From GWF2-30-66 sp042576225 (GTDB taxonomy: Bacteria > Babelota > Babeliae > Babelales > Vermiphilaceae): 9,942 nucleotides of DNA. Where the stretch lies: NCBI GenBank assembly GCA_042576225.1, contig JBHPCA010000046.1:1-9942 (forward strand), read 5' to 3'. Positions 1 to 6,263 of this stretch are shown piece after piece (positions within the stretch are counted from its first letter, which is position 1; each line of letters opens with the position of its first letter). Made by a program: the position numbers and the translations under genes. The notes under the pieces were generated by a model. It was not told the DNA's origin. It saw only the letters and a program-made list of their open reading frames with translations, and searched no databases.

Positions 1-10
1 TAATATAAAC

Positions 11-47
11 CCTTCGTCAAGCTCAGGGACGACGGCTGGGAGCCGTC
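11..47 (+). repeat. Two overlapping inverted repeats, repeat-like element with terminator-like end
   Basis: Arm 11-18 (CCTTCGTC) pairs with 28-35 (GACGACGG) with one mismatch. A second, perfect 7-bp hairpin (GACGGCT, loop GGG, AGCCGTC) spans 31-47 and is followed by TTTTATAT. The two hairpins share bases 31-35, so they exclude each other. The GC-rich segment differs from the AT-rich surroundings. The string TCAAGCTCAGG resembles a core I recall from dispersed intergenic repeats of many uncultured bacteria (memory, not checked). It could be a REP-like repeat, the terminator of a gene left of the window, or both. Confidence 0.5.
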
Positions 48-84
48 TTTTATATCCTTTGCAGTGCACATCGTAGGGTGCTAG

Positions 85-114
85 TTGAATTTTTGAATCT
101 GCGTTAAATATTAT
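85..114 (+). promoter_or_regulatory. Possible promoter of the kinase-like gene
   Basis: TTGAAT (85-90) and TATTAT (109-114) are separated by 18 nt, giving a start near 121 and a short leader of about 15 nt. The region is AT-rich, so chance matches are likely. An alternative -10 is TATAAA at 112-117. Confidence 0.3.
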
Positions 115-124
115 AAATATTAAA

Positions 125-129
125 AAGAG
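125..129 (+). promoter_or_regulatory. Ribosome binding site deciding the start at 137
   Basis: AAGAG lies 7 nt before the ATG at 137 but only 4 nt before the in-frame GTG at 134. The spacing favours ATG 137 as the start. Confidence 0.4.
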
Positions 130-136
130 TGTTGTG

Positions 137-1684
137 ATGCGAAGTAAAAAGTTTCTTGTTTTTTATTCTGTTTTGTTGCTGGTTTTTATTTTCTCTAGTT
201 TATGTTATTACTTTATTCTTTATAAAAAAAATGGTGATGGCTCGTACAGAACTATAAAGGGGATAGTAGTGACAAAAGATAATTTACTATCGCTTGTTGC
301 AAAAGCTTCTCCAGAGATTGAAAATAGAGTAAAAAAATGGTTTGCAAAAGATAATGCGTACAATGTTTTAGTAAAGCAAAAAAGGTTGCTCACAGAAGTT
401 GGGAATATAGATCGTGATTGCCGCGATTTTTTTGAGCATAATAAACAAGTAAAAAATATTGGGGGTATGAATTATATTTTTAAGTTGCCTAGCTATGTGT
501 TTGGTAATGTAGTGCTTCAAGACTTGGATGATAGTGGTAATACGAGTGGTCTTGATTCTGGTCTTGGGGATCTTATTGTCAAAATAAGTGGTCCGTCCAA
601 TAGGTTTTATAATACGGCAGCGCAAAAAGGCTGGGGTTTGAATATTGCGTATTTCAGGCGAATATATAAACCAGAGGGTAAACTCTATTGCAAATATATG
701 AGTTTTGACGAAGACAAAGCGCGTATAAGAAGTTATTTTTATGCTTGCTGCCCTAAAAATGTTTTATATTCTCGGCCAACCAAGGCGCAGTTAAAAGAAT
801 TGGCGTATCAGGTGTGTGGTGCTTTGGCGCTTGAGGGATTGGCCGGTAGGGCTGAGTATCAACTGGTGAAAAGATTTTTAAAAAATAAAAGTTATAAACC
901 AGAGAGCGCAAAACAGGCTTTTGAGGATTTTTTGTATTATGCGTTTGAGGCTATAGGTGATCAGTGTTACAAAAAAGAAGATGTTGCAGGAAAACCATTT
1001 GCAGATACGTACAATACGGCAAGCAGAGCTTTTCATATGGCCAGGTTTAACCAGGCAATAAAGATGTGTAATCTTTGTAACTTACAAGAGCCGCCCCAAG
1101 GGTATCTTATTAATGTAAATCCCCAGAACCCACATTCTTGCGCAGACAAAGATGTGGTATTTGTTCAGGAGTTTTTGAAGGGGTGTAAGCCGGTAGATTT
1201 TTATATAACTCACAAGCCAGAAGTAATAAAAAAAATATGTACACCAGAGACAATACAGCAGTTATGTAAAGCGATAGAGTACAGTGGGTTATGGGATATT
1301 AATGGGGATAATATTTTTGTAAACACAAAAAATAATAAAATTGTTTACATGGACTTTGAACATAACAGGTGCGTTTCTCCCAAAGATAGTTTTAATGTGA
1401 GTAGCAAACATTTGAACCATAATATGTGCGAAGCTTTATGGGGGCTTTTACGGTTATTTGGTGAATTTAGAGCGCAAAAAGCAGCAGTCTTCAAGTTTAT
1501 TCAAGAAAAAAATATTGATATAAGCAGCTTTATTGATGAAAGGGTTGCGCTGTTTTCCAAAGTTACTAGGAGATATAAAAATCTAAGCCCCTTGGGGTAT
1601 GCACTTTGTTATGACGATACCAATTGTGATATGTGTAAAAAAATGAAATATGTGGTCGCAAAAAGATTGAGTGATCCCAAATAA
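137..1684 (+). CDS. Membrane-anchored, cysteine-rich protein with kinase-like C-lobe motifs
   Basis: The 515-residue protein opens with a basic tip and one hydrophobic segment (about residues 5-28) without a clear cleavage site, so it is probably an N-terminal anchor with the rest outside the cytoplasm. I do not recognise the family as a whole. The C-terminal half shows the order expected of a protein-kinase-like fold: a hinge-like VFVQEFL (341-347), then a helix, then WDINGDNIF with D387-x4-N392 (spacing of HRDLKPEN), then YMDFE with D406 in the place of the DFG aspartate. DFE is also known from choline-kinase-like and aminoglycoside-phosphotransferase-like families. A possible ATP lysine is K149 in DLIVKISG, but nearly 190 residues would then separate it from the hinge, implying a large insert, so the N-lobe assignment is weak. 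About 18 cysteines are present, including CNLC and CDMC. It converges on yicC with a 10-nt gap and no obvious terminator. The open frame is certain, exported location likely, kinase fold an inference. Confidence 0.85.
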   Translation: MRSKKFLVFYSVLLLVFIFSSLCYYFILYKKNGDGSYRTIKGIVVTKDNLLSLVAKASPEIENRVKKWFAKDNAYNVLVKQKRLLTEVGNIDRDCRDFFEHNKQVKNIGGMNYIFKLPSYVFGNVVLQDLDDSGNTSGLDSGLGDLIVKISGPSNRFYNTAAQKGWGLNIAYFRRIYKPEGKLYCKYMSFDEDKARIRSYFYACCPKNVLYSRPTKAQLKELAYQVCGALALEGLAGRAEYQLVKRFLKNKSYKPESAKQAFEDFLYYAFEAIGDQCYKKEDVAGKPFADTYNTASRAFHMARFNQAIKMCNLCNLQEPPQGYLINVNPQNPHSCADKDVVFVQEFLKGCKPVDFYITHKPEVIKKICTPETIQQLCKAIEYSGLWDINGDNIFVNTKNNKIVYMDFEHNRCVSPKDSFNVSSKHLNHNMCEALWGLLRLFGEFRAQKAAVFKFIQEKNIDISSFIDERVALFSKVTRRYKNLSPLGYALCYDDTNCDMCKKMKYVVAKRLSDPK

Positions 1685-1694
1685 GTTTAAAACT

Positions 1695-2585
1695 TTACAC
1701 GATATTTTGTGCTTGCTCGCGAGCCTTTTCAATCTCAACTTTAATATTTATAGCTCTAGCACTTATTTTTGCATTAGAGCATTTTGCTGCTATCGTATTT
1801 ATTTCTCGTGCCATTTCTTGTAAAGTAAAGTCAAGTTTTTTTCCAGTTTCTTCTTTTTGTGAATCTAAATGACTTTGCATATTGTCTAAGTGGCTTTTAA
1901 AGCGTACAATCTCTTCGTTTATATCAAGTTTATCTAGCATCACAAGCAGATGGCTTTTTCTCATGTCAGAAGCTTCTTGCTCTTCAGTGTCAATTTTGTG
2001 GATTAAGGCTGCTACTTCTTCTTTTTTCTGTTCCATAAGTTTTTCAGAACTTTTTGAAATAGCTTCAATCTCTTTATCCATCACAGTAATGCGTTTTGAT
2101 ATATCTTTTTTGAGCGCGATACCTTCTTTTTGTCGTGTTTTTCTTAATTGTTCTATTAGGTGTTCTATTGTCTCCAAAATTTGCTTATCAAATGTTTTTG
2201 TTCCTTCTTGCTCTTCAATATCAAAAATATTTGGCAAGCTTATTAACGCGTTAATATCTACAGAACCTTCTACTGGGAAATTTTTTTGAATTTTGCTTAT
2301 TGCTTCAAGATAGTTTTTTGTTGTCGGCATACTTGCCTTTACTCCAGACTTGAGCAAAGAGGTGTCTTTTATGTGTAGTGTTAAATAGACGTGTCCTCGT
2401 ATTAATTTTTGCTTCAATATTTTTATAATATCTGTTTCTAAATGTGACGCGATATGTGGTAATTTGCAGGTAGCTTCAAAAAAGCGTGAATTAAGAGATT
2501 TTAAACTTATTGAAGAATTGATTTTTTCACCAGAAATTGAAAGAATAGTGGTTTTGGTTGCAAACCCGGTCATACTTGAAAGCAT
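1695..2585 (-). CDS. yicC: YicC/YloC family endoribonuclease
   Basis: The 296-residue protein is full length for the YicC/YloC family, whose characterised members are endoribonucleases acting in RNA turnover in the cytoplasm. The family N-terminal signature MTGF is at residues 5-8, followed by the typical SLKSLNSRFFEATCKLP stretch (27-43). The C-terminal domain (DUF1732) shows DINEEIVRFKSHL (221-233) and GKKLDFTLQEMAREINTI (248-265), which are highly characteristic. A charged, probably coiled-coil middle (about 140-215) matches the family. The start at 2585 is supported by AAGGA five nt upstream; the alternative ATG at residue 5 lacks this. It begins 15 nt after yebC ends and is probably co-transcribed with it. 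It is the last gene of the minus-strand block and converges on the kinase-like gene. Confidence 0.95.
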   Translation of the reverse strand: MLSSMTGFATKTTILSISGEKINSSISLKSLNSRFFEATCKLPHIASHLETDIIKILKQKLIRGHVYLTLHIKDTSLLKSGVKASMPTTKNYLEAISKIQKNFPVEGSVDINALISLPNIFDIEEQEGTKTFDKQILETIEHLIEQLRKTRQKEGIALKKDISKRITVMDKEIEAISKSSEKLMEQKKEEVAALIHKIDTEEQEASDMRKSHLLVMLDKLDINEEIVRFKSHLDNMQSHLDSQKEETGKKLDFTLQEMAREINTIAAKCSNAKISARAINIKVEIEKAREQAQNIV

Positions 2586-2590
2586 AGTGT

Positions 2591-2595
2591 TCCTT
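2591..2595 (-). promoter_or_regulatory. Ribosome binding site of yicC
   Basis: On the minus strand AAGGA stands five nt before the ATG at 2585. It lies inside the 15-nt yebC-yicC gap and decides for the longer yicC start (MLSSMTGF) over the ATG at 2573. Confidence 0.6.
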
Positions 2596-2600
2596 ATGTT

Positions 2601-3317
2601 TTACGCTAAATTTGTGTATACATTTTGTACGTCGTCATGATCGTCTAGTGTTCCTAAAAACTCAAACGCCTTTTTTGTTTGGTCTTGAGAAAGCTCAGTT
2701 GTGTTCTTTGGAATCCATTCCAAATCAGCATTTTCTACTTTGAGGCCAATCTCTTCAGTTGCTTTTTTTACTGACATGAGTGCTTTGGCGTCACACGTTA
2801 TGAAACATAGATTGTCATCTTTGGTTATATCGTGGATATCGTAATCTATTAATTTTTCTAAAATATCATCTTCTGAAACGTCTTTACAATCAGCTTTTAC
2901 GACACCTTTGTGCTCAAACATCCAACTTACAGAACCAGCTTCGCCTAAATTTCCCCCTTTTGATGAGAATGCTCTTCTCATTTCAGATACCGTTCTATTT
3001 TTGTTGTCGGTTAATGCTTCTACTAAAACGGCTATGCCAAATGGCCCGTATCCTTCATAAGTAATTGACTCATAGCTTGTTCCAGGAAGTTCGCCAGTGC
3101 CTTTTTTGATTGCTCTTTCGGCGTTATCTTTTGGCATATTAATTTCTTTGGCTTTTTCCAAAAGCAGTCTCAGGCGTGGATTTCCTGTTGGATCACCGCC
3201 ACCAGTACGGGCCGCAACCGTGATTTCTTTAATTAATTTGGTAAACGCTTTACCTCTTTTTGCGTCTTCTTTTGCCTTTTTGTGCTTTATGGTAGACCAT
3301 TTCGAATGTCCTGCCAT
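2601..3317 (-). CDS. yebC: YebC/TACO1 family protein
   Basis: The 238-residue protein is full length for the YebC/PmpR/TACO1 family. The N-terminus MAGHSKWSTIKHKKAKEDAK and the following RGKAFTKLIKEI are near-invariant family signatures. Further hallmarks are GGGDPTGNPRLR (39-50), the MPKDNAERAIKKGTG stretch (61-75), YEGYGPFGIAVLVE (87-100), TDNKNRT (103-109) and the GGNLGEAGSVSWMFEHKG run (121-138). Family members were first described as transcription regulators; more recent work ties them to translation, helping ribosomes through difficult peptide stretches such as polyproline. The start is supported by GAGGG seven nt upstream (3325-3329). A promoter candidate lies in the 103-nt gap after ruvB. 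In many bacteria yebC sits beside ruvC-ruvA-ruvB; here it is next to ruvB only. Confidence 0.97.
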   Translation of the reverse strand: MAGHSKWSTIKHKKAKEDAKRGKAFTKLIKEITVAARTGGGDPTGNPRLRLLLEKAKEINMPKDNAERAIKKGTGELPGTSYESITYEGYGPFGIAVLVEALTDNKNRTVSEMRRAFSSKGGNLGEAGSVSWMFEHKGVVKADCKDVSEDDILEKLIDYDIHDITKDDNLCFITCDAKALMSVKKATEEIGLKVENADLEWIPKNTTELSQDQTKKAFEFLGTLDDHDDVQNVYTNLA

Positions 3318-3372
3318 CGGTTTTCCCTCTCAGGTATTACTATTTTTCTATTAAGGACCGTATTTAGACTAT

Positions 3373-3401
3373 ATGATATCTAACTTTAATAAATATGTCG
3401 A
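3373..3401 (-). promoter_or_regulatory. Possible promoter of yebC-yicC
   Basis: On the minus strand TCGACA (3396-3401) and TATCAT (3373-3378) are separated by exactly 17 nt, placing transcription start near 3366, about 48 nt before yebC. This would let yebC and yicC be expressed independently of ruvB. Confidence 0.4.
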
Positions 3402-3420
3402 TAGCAAGAAAAGTTTGAAT

Positions 3421-4431
3421 TTATAGTAGAGTGTTTTGGCCCAGAAATTTTGATTTTAGATGGGGGAGCTTTTTATGCGGGATTTGCCTGCCTCTGGGGG
3501 TTTTCTCCAAATAGCCCTTGCGCAGTAAAAATGGCTCATATACCACTTCAATGGTTTCTTTATCTTCGCCAATAAGTGAGGCAAGGGTTTCCAGGCCTAC
3601 AGGACCGCCATTAAAGTTTTGAATAATGGTTTGCAAAATCATATTATCTACCTTGCTTAGGCCATCTTTATCCATGCCTAAAAATAATAGTGATTTTGCA
3701 ACAAAATCAGTGTCTGTAAGATTTTTTGATTTAACTTGAGCAAAATCTCTTATGCGTCTTAAAATTTTTTTGGCTATTCTTGGGGTACCTCTTGAGCATT
3801 TGGCGATCAAAAGGGCAGATTCTTGGGATATTTTTAATTTTAAAAAAGTCGCAGATTGCAGGATTATCTCTTTGAGTTCATCTTGCTCGTAAAACTCAAG
3901 TCGTTCTGTTATGCCAAATCGGCTTCTTAAAGGTGCTGAGAGCATACCAGATTTTGTGGTAGCGCCAATTAGTGTAAAAGGGTGTATAGGCAGGTTTATA
4001 GATTTTGCTCCTGCTCCTTGTCCAATGATTACATCAACCCTAAAATGTTCCATCGCGCTGTACAATACCTCTTCTACAGCTGTTGGCATTCGGTGTATCT
4101 CATCAATAAAAAGTATATCTTTAGGTTCAAGACCAGAGAGTATCGCAACAAGGTCGCCGGTGCGTTCCATCATGGGGCCGCTACAAATTTTTATTCCAAC
4201 GCCCATTATGTGTGCCATTATTACAGAAAGAGTTGTTTTGCCGAGTCCCGGAGGGCCAAAAAGCAACAAATGATCTAAGGGCTCGTTGCGCATTTTTGCT
4301 GCTTGGGTGTAGATTTTAAGCTTTGCTTTTAAATCTTTTTGCCCCAAATACTCATCAAACGTTTTGGGCGTGAAATCATATTTTATTTCTTCTGGAGTTT
4401 CATGTAACTCTATTAAATCTATAGTTTCCAT
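3421..4431 (-). CDS. ruvB: Holliday junction branch-migration ATPase RuvB
   Basis: RuvB is the hexameric AAA+ motor that, with RuvA, drives branch migration of Holliday junctions in recombinational repair. The 336 residues match the usual length. Walker A GPPGLGKTT is at 59-67, Walker B LFIDEIHR at 107-114, sensor I GATT at 156-159, the arginine-finger region APLRSRFG at 166-173, sensor II RGTPRIA at 214-220, and the C-terminal winged-helix domain contains GGPVGL (275-280) and TPRGR (311-315). All key residues are present, so the protein should be active. The gap to upstream rodA is 93 nt and to downstream yebC 103 nt. No ruvA or ruvC is in the window, so the partners must be encoded elsewhere or be missing. 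The ribosome binding site is weak: no clear GGAG precedes the ATG. Confidence 0.98.
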   Translation of the reverse strand: METIDLIELHETPEEIKYDFTPKTFDEYLGQKDLKAKLKIYTQAAKMRNEPLDHLLLFGPPGLGKTTLSVIMAHIMGVGIKICSGPMMERTGDLVAILSGLEPKDILFIDEIHRMPTAVEEVLYSAMEHFRVDVIIGQGAGAKSINLPIHPFTLIGATTKSGMLSAPLRSRFGITERLEFYEQDELKEIILQSATFLKLKISQESALLIAKCSRGTPRIAKKILRRIRDFAQVKSKNLTDTDFVAKSLLFLGMDKDGLSKVDNMILQTIIQNFNGGPVGLETLASLIGEDKETIEVVYEPFLLRKGYLEKTPRGRQIPHKKLPHLKSKFLGQNTLL

Positions 4432-4476
4432 TATACTTAATATCTTTCTTTAAAATTTTTATCACAAAAAAAGTGT

Positions 4477-4482
4477 AGTATA
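4477..4482 (-). promoter_or_regulatory. Possible -10 element for ruvB
   Basis: On the minus strand TATACT lies about 46 nt before the ruvB ATG. No good -35 hexamer is found 16-18 nt upstream, so this is weak. The plus strand reads TATAAT at 4479-4484, but no plus-strand gene follows it. Confidence 0.25.
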
Positions 4483-4524
4483 ATTCAAGAAAAATTATAA
4501 GGGATAACTTATTGCGTTTTAAGT

Positions 4525-5622
4525 TTAATGAGTTTTTTGTATTTTGATACTGTTAAGGCAGCCGAGTGTGATAAAGGTTGTCCACAAATTACTCAAGCCG
4601 TAGCTTACCAGTGGCAAAGGGATACCGACGATTGGTAGCAATCCTGTTACCATATACATGTTTACTAGTGCTGATATAAATATATGTAGTGCTATGCCTA
4701 CCCCAAAGAGTGTAACAAGCGGGGAGTCTATTTTTATTAGAATCAGGAAAATTCTTGTTCCTAAAAGTATATATAAAAAAAGTATAAGTAACGCACCTAA
4801 AAAGCCAAGCTCTTCACAGATAACAGAAAAAATAAAGTCAGTTCTGCGTTCTGGCAAAAAAGATAACCTGTTTTGTGTGCCCTTCAAGATTCCTTTTCCC
4901 CACAGGCCCCCTGAGCCAATAGAGATCTGGGATTGCTCTATTTGGTACCGCTCTTTTTTGCTCTCCCCATACCCCAAGAACACAGATACTCGTTTTTTTT
5001 GATATGGTTTTAACATGTTCCACGTAATTGGCGTGAGTAAAAGTGTAAGTAAAAAAGAGATAACAAAAAATTTTTTCCCAATTCCTGCGAGCCAGATAAT
5101 AATAAGTCCTGAAAATAAAAGTATTAAAGCAGTTCCTAAATCAGGTTGTTTGAGTATAAGTAAGGTACTTATTGCAAGAATTGCTAGTATTGGTGCAAAA
5201 TCTTTCCACGTAAAACTAAAATTATCTTTTTGTGTGTGCAAAAAGTAGACTGCGAACGCAGGAAATAATAATTTTGCCATTTCAGATGGTTGCCACTTTA
5301 TAAATACTAGATTGATCCACCGCTTTGCTCCCATGCCGATGCTGCCTTTTACTATAGTAAAGACCAAAAGCCCAATTATGATAAAATAAAGAAAATAGCC
5401 AAAACGAATAAGCTGCCGGTGATCAATAATGCTAAAAAATAGGTATAACAATACTCCTGAAAGTATCCCAAAAAGCTGTTTTTTAAAGAATATTGAATAG
5501 GGGATTTCTGGCTTATATGTTGCGCTGTATATAAAAAGTAGCCCTATGCTTGAGAGAGCAAGCATAAGAAAAAAACTTATCCAATCAAACTTTTTGAAAA
5601 ACTTTCTATCTACACTAAACAT
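4525..5622 (-). CDS. rodA: SEDS-family peptidoglycan polymerase RodA
   Basis: RodA is the membrane glycosyltransferase that polymerises lipid II during cell elongation, working with a class B penicillin-binding protein. The 365 residues form a multi-pass membrane protein with the SEDS landmarks in order: GAKRWI (98-103), QPSE (111-114), KQPDLGTA (158-165), the IGSGGLWGKG stretch (235-244), FLPERRTDFIF (255-265) with the catalytic aspartate at D262, EELGFLGA (270-277) and the C-terminal LLPIVGIPLPLVSYG (328-342). The YQKKRVSVFL and GTQNRLSFLPERRTDF segments are RodA-like rather than FtsW-like. It shows that the organism retains peptidoglycan elongation machinery, although no PBP2, mreB or mreC gene lies next to it. 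The ribosome binding site is modest (GGA, about 7 nt before ATG). A promoter candidate lies in the divergent region upstream. Confidence 0.95.
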   Translation of the reverse strand: MFSVDRKFFKKFDWISFFLMLALSSIGLLFIYSATYKPEIPYSIFFKKQLFGILSGVLLYLFFSIIDHRQLIRFGYFLYFIIIGLLVFTIVKGSIGMGAKRWINLVFIKWQPSEMAKLLFPAFAVYFLHTQKDNFSFTWKDFAPILAILAISTLLILKQPDLGTALILLFSGLIIIWLAGIGKKFFVISFLLTLLLTPITWNMLKPYQKKRVSVFLGYGESKKERYQIEQSQISIGSGGLWGKGILKGTQNRLSFLPERRTDFIFSVICEELGFLGALLILFLYILLGTRIFLILIKIDSPLVTLFGVGIALHIFISALVNMYMVTGLLPIVGIPLPLVSYGLSNLWTTFITLGCLNSIKIQKTH

Positions 5623-5672
5623 TATATGTCCAATATGTCTAACGTGCTCAGAATCTTGTTTTGGTAACTAAT

Positions 5673-5700
5673 ACTATAAAATAGTAGCAAAATATGGCAA
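5673..5700 (-). promoter_or_regulatory. Possible promoter of rodA
   Basis: On the minus strand TTGCCA (5695-5700) and TATAGT (5673-5678) are separated by 16 nt, predicting a start near 5666 and a leader of about 44 nt before rodA. Confidence 0.4.
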
Positions 5701-5737
5701 TAGAGGCTATTTTTGAAAAATCAGGTTTTTTATGTGT

Positions 5738-5762
5738 AAACCCTTTTAAAATGGGCTTTTTT
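5738..5762 (+). terminator. Weak terminator-like hairpin in the divergent region
   Basis: AAACCC (5738-5743) and GGGCTT (5753-5758) pair with one mismatch around a TTTTAAAAT loop, followed by a T run to 5762. Only three G-C pairs support it. It could insulate the small exported gene from upstream plus-strand transcription. Confidence 0.25.
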
Positions 5763-5790
5763 CGTGTATTCTACTTAGGAACAATATAAT
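5762..5790 (+). promoter_or_regulatory. Promoter region of the small exported gene
   Basis: TATAAT at 5785-5790 is a consensus -10, 34 nt before the ATG at 5819. No good -35 is seen; instead an 11-nt box TCGTGTATTCT (5762-5772) lies upstream and recurs, with one change, ahead of the phosphatase gene at 6212-6222. Confidence 0.4.
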
Positions 5791-5807
5791 TTAAATCTAT
5801 TTTTTTT

Positions 5808-5813
5808 AAGGGG
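5808..5813 (+). promoter_or_regulatory. Ribosome binding site deciding the start at 5819
   Basis: AAGGGG followed by TGAAC places a strong Shine-Dalgarno five nt before ATG 5819. The in-frame GTG at 5813 overlaps this site and cannot be the start. Confidence 0.65.
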
Positions 5814-5818
5814 TGAAC

Positions 5819-6151
5819 ATGAAAAGGTTTATTTGTAAAAGCCTGCCAATGAATGTTTTGGGGGTTTTTTGTTTTTTTGTAGCTTGTTCTTGCAGTAGCC
5901 TATTTGGCTGTGGGGGTAATTTTTTTATTATGACGAGTCTTGATGGGGTAAGAGAAAATAGTAGAAAAGAAGAGCATTATCGTGCCCCTGAAGATAAAAC
6001 ATGTAAAGAGCAAGCCAAAAAAGACAAGAAGCGCAATAATAGGCATAAAGGCAAAAAGTCAGATGTGCAGGGTAAAAATGGTCACATCTATAAGTTTTTA
6101 AAGAAGTTTTCAAAAAGCGTACAGGTGATTTTTTTGGAAAGAATGCCTTAA
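5819..6151 (+). CDS. Small exported lysine-rich protein of unknown function
   Basis: The 110-residue protein has a hydrophobic N-terminal segment (about 11-23) after a basic tip, followed by a cysteine cluster (C18, C23, C25, C31). It is a secretion signal, possibly of a lipoprotein (VAC at 21-23 is a poor lipobox because position -3 is F). The rest is strongly basic and hydrophilic (about 45-88), ending in HIYKFLKKFSKS (89-100). No known domain is recognised. It resembles the N-terminal 105 residues of the neighbouring phosphatase in plan: signal segment, Cys cluster, Lys-rich linker, then YKF-x-(K/R)KF (91-97 here, 95-101 there). It may be a remnant of a duplicated copy that lost its catalytic domain, or an independent small secreted protein. 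A strong terminator follows, so it is a separate transcript. The translation signal is good, arguing for a real gene. Confidence 0.7.
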   Translation: MKRFICKSLPMNVLGVFCFFVACSCSSLFGCGGNFFIMTSLDGVRENSRKEEHYRAPEDKTCKEQAKKDKKRNNRHKGKKSDVQGKNGHIYKFLKKFSKSVQVIFLERMP

Positions 6152-6173
6152 AAGTAAAAATATAAAAAGATAT

Positions 6174-6201
6174 AAGGTCGCTTTATGGCGGCCTTTTTTT
6201 T
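6174..6201 (+). terminator. Strong intrinsic terminator
   Basis: AAGGTCGC (6174-6181) pairs along its full 8 bp (one G-U) with GCGGCCTT (6188-6195) around a 6-nt loop, followed by a run of T to 6201. It ends the small exported gene and separates it from the phosphatase gene. Confidence 0.85.
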
Positions 6202-6211
6202 ATACACAAAC

Positions 6212-6235
6212 TCGTGTACTCTTGGATAAGATAAT
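6212..6235 (+). promoter_or_regulatory. Promoter region of the phosphatase gene
   Basis: GATAAT at 6230-6235 lies 34 nt before the ATG at 6264, the same distance as TATAAT before the small upstream gene. The box TCGTGTACTCT (6212-6222) matches 5762-5772 in 10 of 11 positions. Its GTGTA also forms an inverted repeat with TACAC at 6203-6207, a possible operator. AGGGG at 6254-6258 is the ribosome binding site, five nt before ATG. Confidence 0.35.
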
Positions 6236-6263
6236 TTTTTAAAATTTCTTTTTAGGGGTTTGC

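Noticed and set aside
134..136. GTG as start of the kinase-like gene
   Set aside because: It lies only 4 nt after AAGAG, while the next codon ATG (137) has better spacing and is the stronger start codon.
1882..2289. Long open frame on the plus strand opposite yicC
   Set aside because: It is an antisense shadow of a well-conserved gene, Ser/Phe-rich, with no ribosome binding site or recognisable motif.
4506..4525. Hairpin AACTTA/TAAGTT at the end of rodA as terminator
   Set aside because: The stem is AT-rich with an 8-nt loop and no T run follows on the minus strand.
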